DNA of 64,000 nt. Source: Streptomyces sp. R28. GTDB taxonomy: Bacteria; Actinomycetota; Actinomycetes; Streptomycetales; Streptomycetaceae. The position numbers and the translations under genes are program-made. The stretch lies in NCBI RefSeq assembly GCF_041052385.1, contig NZ_CP163439.1, forward strand, positions 2,035,001 through 2,099,000. The letters run 5' to 3'. Within the stretch, counting starts at the first letter, position 1. Each line of letters starts with the position of its first letter. A model generated the notes under the pieces. It worked only from the letters and a program-made list of their open reading frames with translations, ran no database searches and was not told the origin of the DNA. Positions 63,101-64,000 of the stretch are shown here, in pieces.

Positions 63101-64000
63101 CATGGCCGTGGACACCATGTGTTCCTCCTCGCTGACCGCTGTTCATCTGGCCTGTGAGGCGATCCGCAGCGGTCAGTGCGACAGTGCGCTCGCCGGGGGT
63201 GTCAACCTGACCCCGCATCCCAACAAGTACCTGGTGCTGGGGCAGCGCAAGTTCCTCTCCAGCGACGGCCGGTGCCGCAGTTTCGGCGAGGGCGGCGACG
63301 GCTACGTGCCCGGCGAGGGTGTCGGCGCCGTCCTGCTCAAGCCGCTGGAGCGGGCCATCGCCGACGGCGACCAGATCCACGCCGTGATCAAGGGCACGGC
63401 CGTCAACCACGGCGGGCGGACCTCCGGTTACTCGGTGCCCACCCCGATCGCGCAGGGCGCGGTCATCGCCGACGCGCTCACCGCCGCCGGTGTCGACCCG
63501 CGTGAGCTGAGTTATCTCGAGGCCCACGGCACCGGAACCTCCCTGGGCGACCCGATCGAGATCTCCGGCCTGCAGCAGGCCTTCACCCGTGCCGGCTCCG
63601 CGCCGCAGCAGCTCGCGATCGGGTCGGTGAAGTCCAATATCGGGCATCTGGAGTCCGCGGCCGGTATCGCCGCCCTGACCAAGGTGCTCCTGCAGATGCG
63701 CCACGGCGAACTCGTCCCGAGCCTGCACTCCGCCACCCTCAACCCCCACATCGACTTCGACCGCACCCCCCTGCACGTCCAGCACACCCTGCAGCCCTGG
63801 CAGCGGCCCGTGCTGGAAGGCCGGACCCTGCCCCGCACCGCGGGCATCTCCAGCTTCGGCGGCGGCGGTTCCAACGCCCACATCGTCATCACCGAATACC
63901 AGCCCCCGGTCCGCCCCGCAGCCGTGCCGGCCGGCGGCCGCCCGGCTCTGCTGGTGCTCTCCGCCAAAAGCCAGGCCCAGCTCGTCGAGCAGGCCCGCCG
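60121..64000 (+). CDS. Trans-AT PKS, 5' part: DH-like-ACP-ACP0-DH-KS..., cut by right edge
   Basis: At least 1293 residues open to the window end. The ATG has a weak GGGACGG upstream, and the start aligns with the minus-strand paralogue. The N-terminal hot-dog domain, 10-290, has HVVYGRSLLPG and HPALFEAGLL (Asp to Glu, as in the paralogue). One ACP lies near 333 (GLASADLL), a serine-less carrier near 465 (LDVGG), and a DH with HRVHGGKVLPG (563) and HPSILDGALQ (733). The KS from 838 has Cys in VDTMCSSSL (998), EAHGTGT (1134) and NIGHLE. The order and sequence mirror the PKS at 48415-57030, minus one ACP. It is transcribed divergently from that operon and must supply another split module of the same pathway. 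Codon usage is patchy: about 61030-61240 and 62610-62990 are rich in G/T-ending codons. OzmJ/K-like (inference). Confidence 0.9.

Noticed and set aside
60066..63881. Minus-strand frames opposite the plus-strand PKS
   Set aside because: The plus strand shows continuous DH, ACP, DH and KS motifs and aligns with the paralogue; the minus readings are shadows.

Overview
The window looks like Streptomyces or a close actinomycete: GC is very high, third codon positions are almost all G or C, GTG starts are common, and every long gene has a spurious antisense open frame. It holds part of one hybrid polyketide/non-ribosomal peptide cluster of the trans-acyltransferase type. There are many ketosynthase modules but no intact acyltransferase domain, so malonyl-type units must be loaded by enzymes encoded outside the window.

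Left block, minus strand, about 37.4 kb down to base 1: a short-chain dehydrogenase, a SIS-domain protein, a 4889-residue trimodular PKS, an NRPS loading protein (formyltransferase, glycine adenylation, carrier), an ATP-pyrophosphatase-type cyclodehydratase, a KS-ACP protein, and a PKS/NRPS hybrid that runs off the left edge. Start/stop overlaps and short gaps suggest one operon.

Middle block, minus strand, about 58.35 kb down to 37.7 kb: a small frameshifted gene, a phosphopantetheinyl transferase, a 2871-residue PKS ending in a non-elongating KS plus carrier, a two-module NRPS (serine, then an N-methylating module) ending in an abnormal condensation domain, and an MbtH-like domain fused in frame to a cytochrome P450.

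Right block: an apparently non-coding stretch of about 1.8 kb with short iterated repeats, then a plus-strand PKS that is a close paralogue of the middle-block PKS and runs off the right edge.

How the genes fit together (inference). N-formylglycine is loaded and extended once without reduction by the KS-ACP protein, and the cyclodehydratase closes a 5-substituted oxazole. Three KS-DH-KR modules, the last with a methyltransferase, build a methylated triene. The hybrid protein then adds a KS-KR-MT unit (3-hydroxy-2,2-dimethyl acyl) and a glycine. This order matches the left half of oxazolomycin (inthomycin-like) position by position. Later PKS modules, a serine module and an N-methyltransferase module fit the right half. 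I therefore call it an oxazolomycin-family cluster. From memory, the order PKS / formyl-loading NRPS / cyclase / KS-ACP / hybrid resembles ozmN-O-P-Q-H of Streptomyces albus; I could not check this.

Features beyond routine annotation: decayed acyltransferase remnants in the first two extension modules, carrier-like domains that have lost their serine, the MbtH-P450 fusion, a terminal C domain lacking both histidines, near-identical ACP DNA shared by oppositely oriented paralogues, and 23-bp iterons in the divergent control region.
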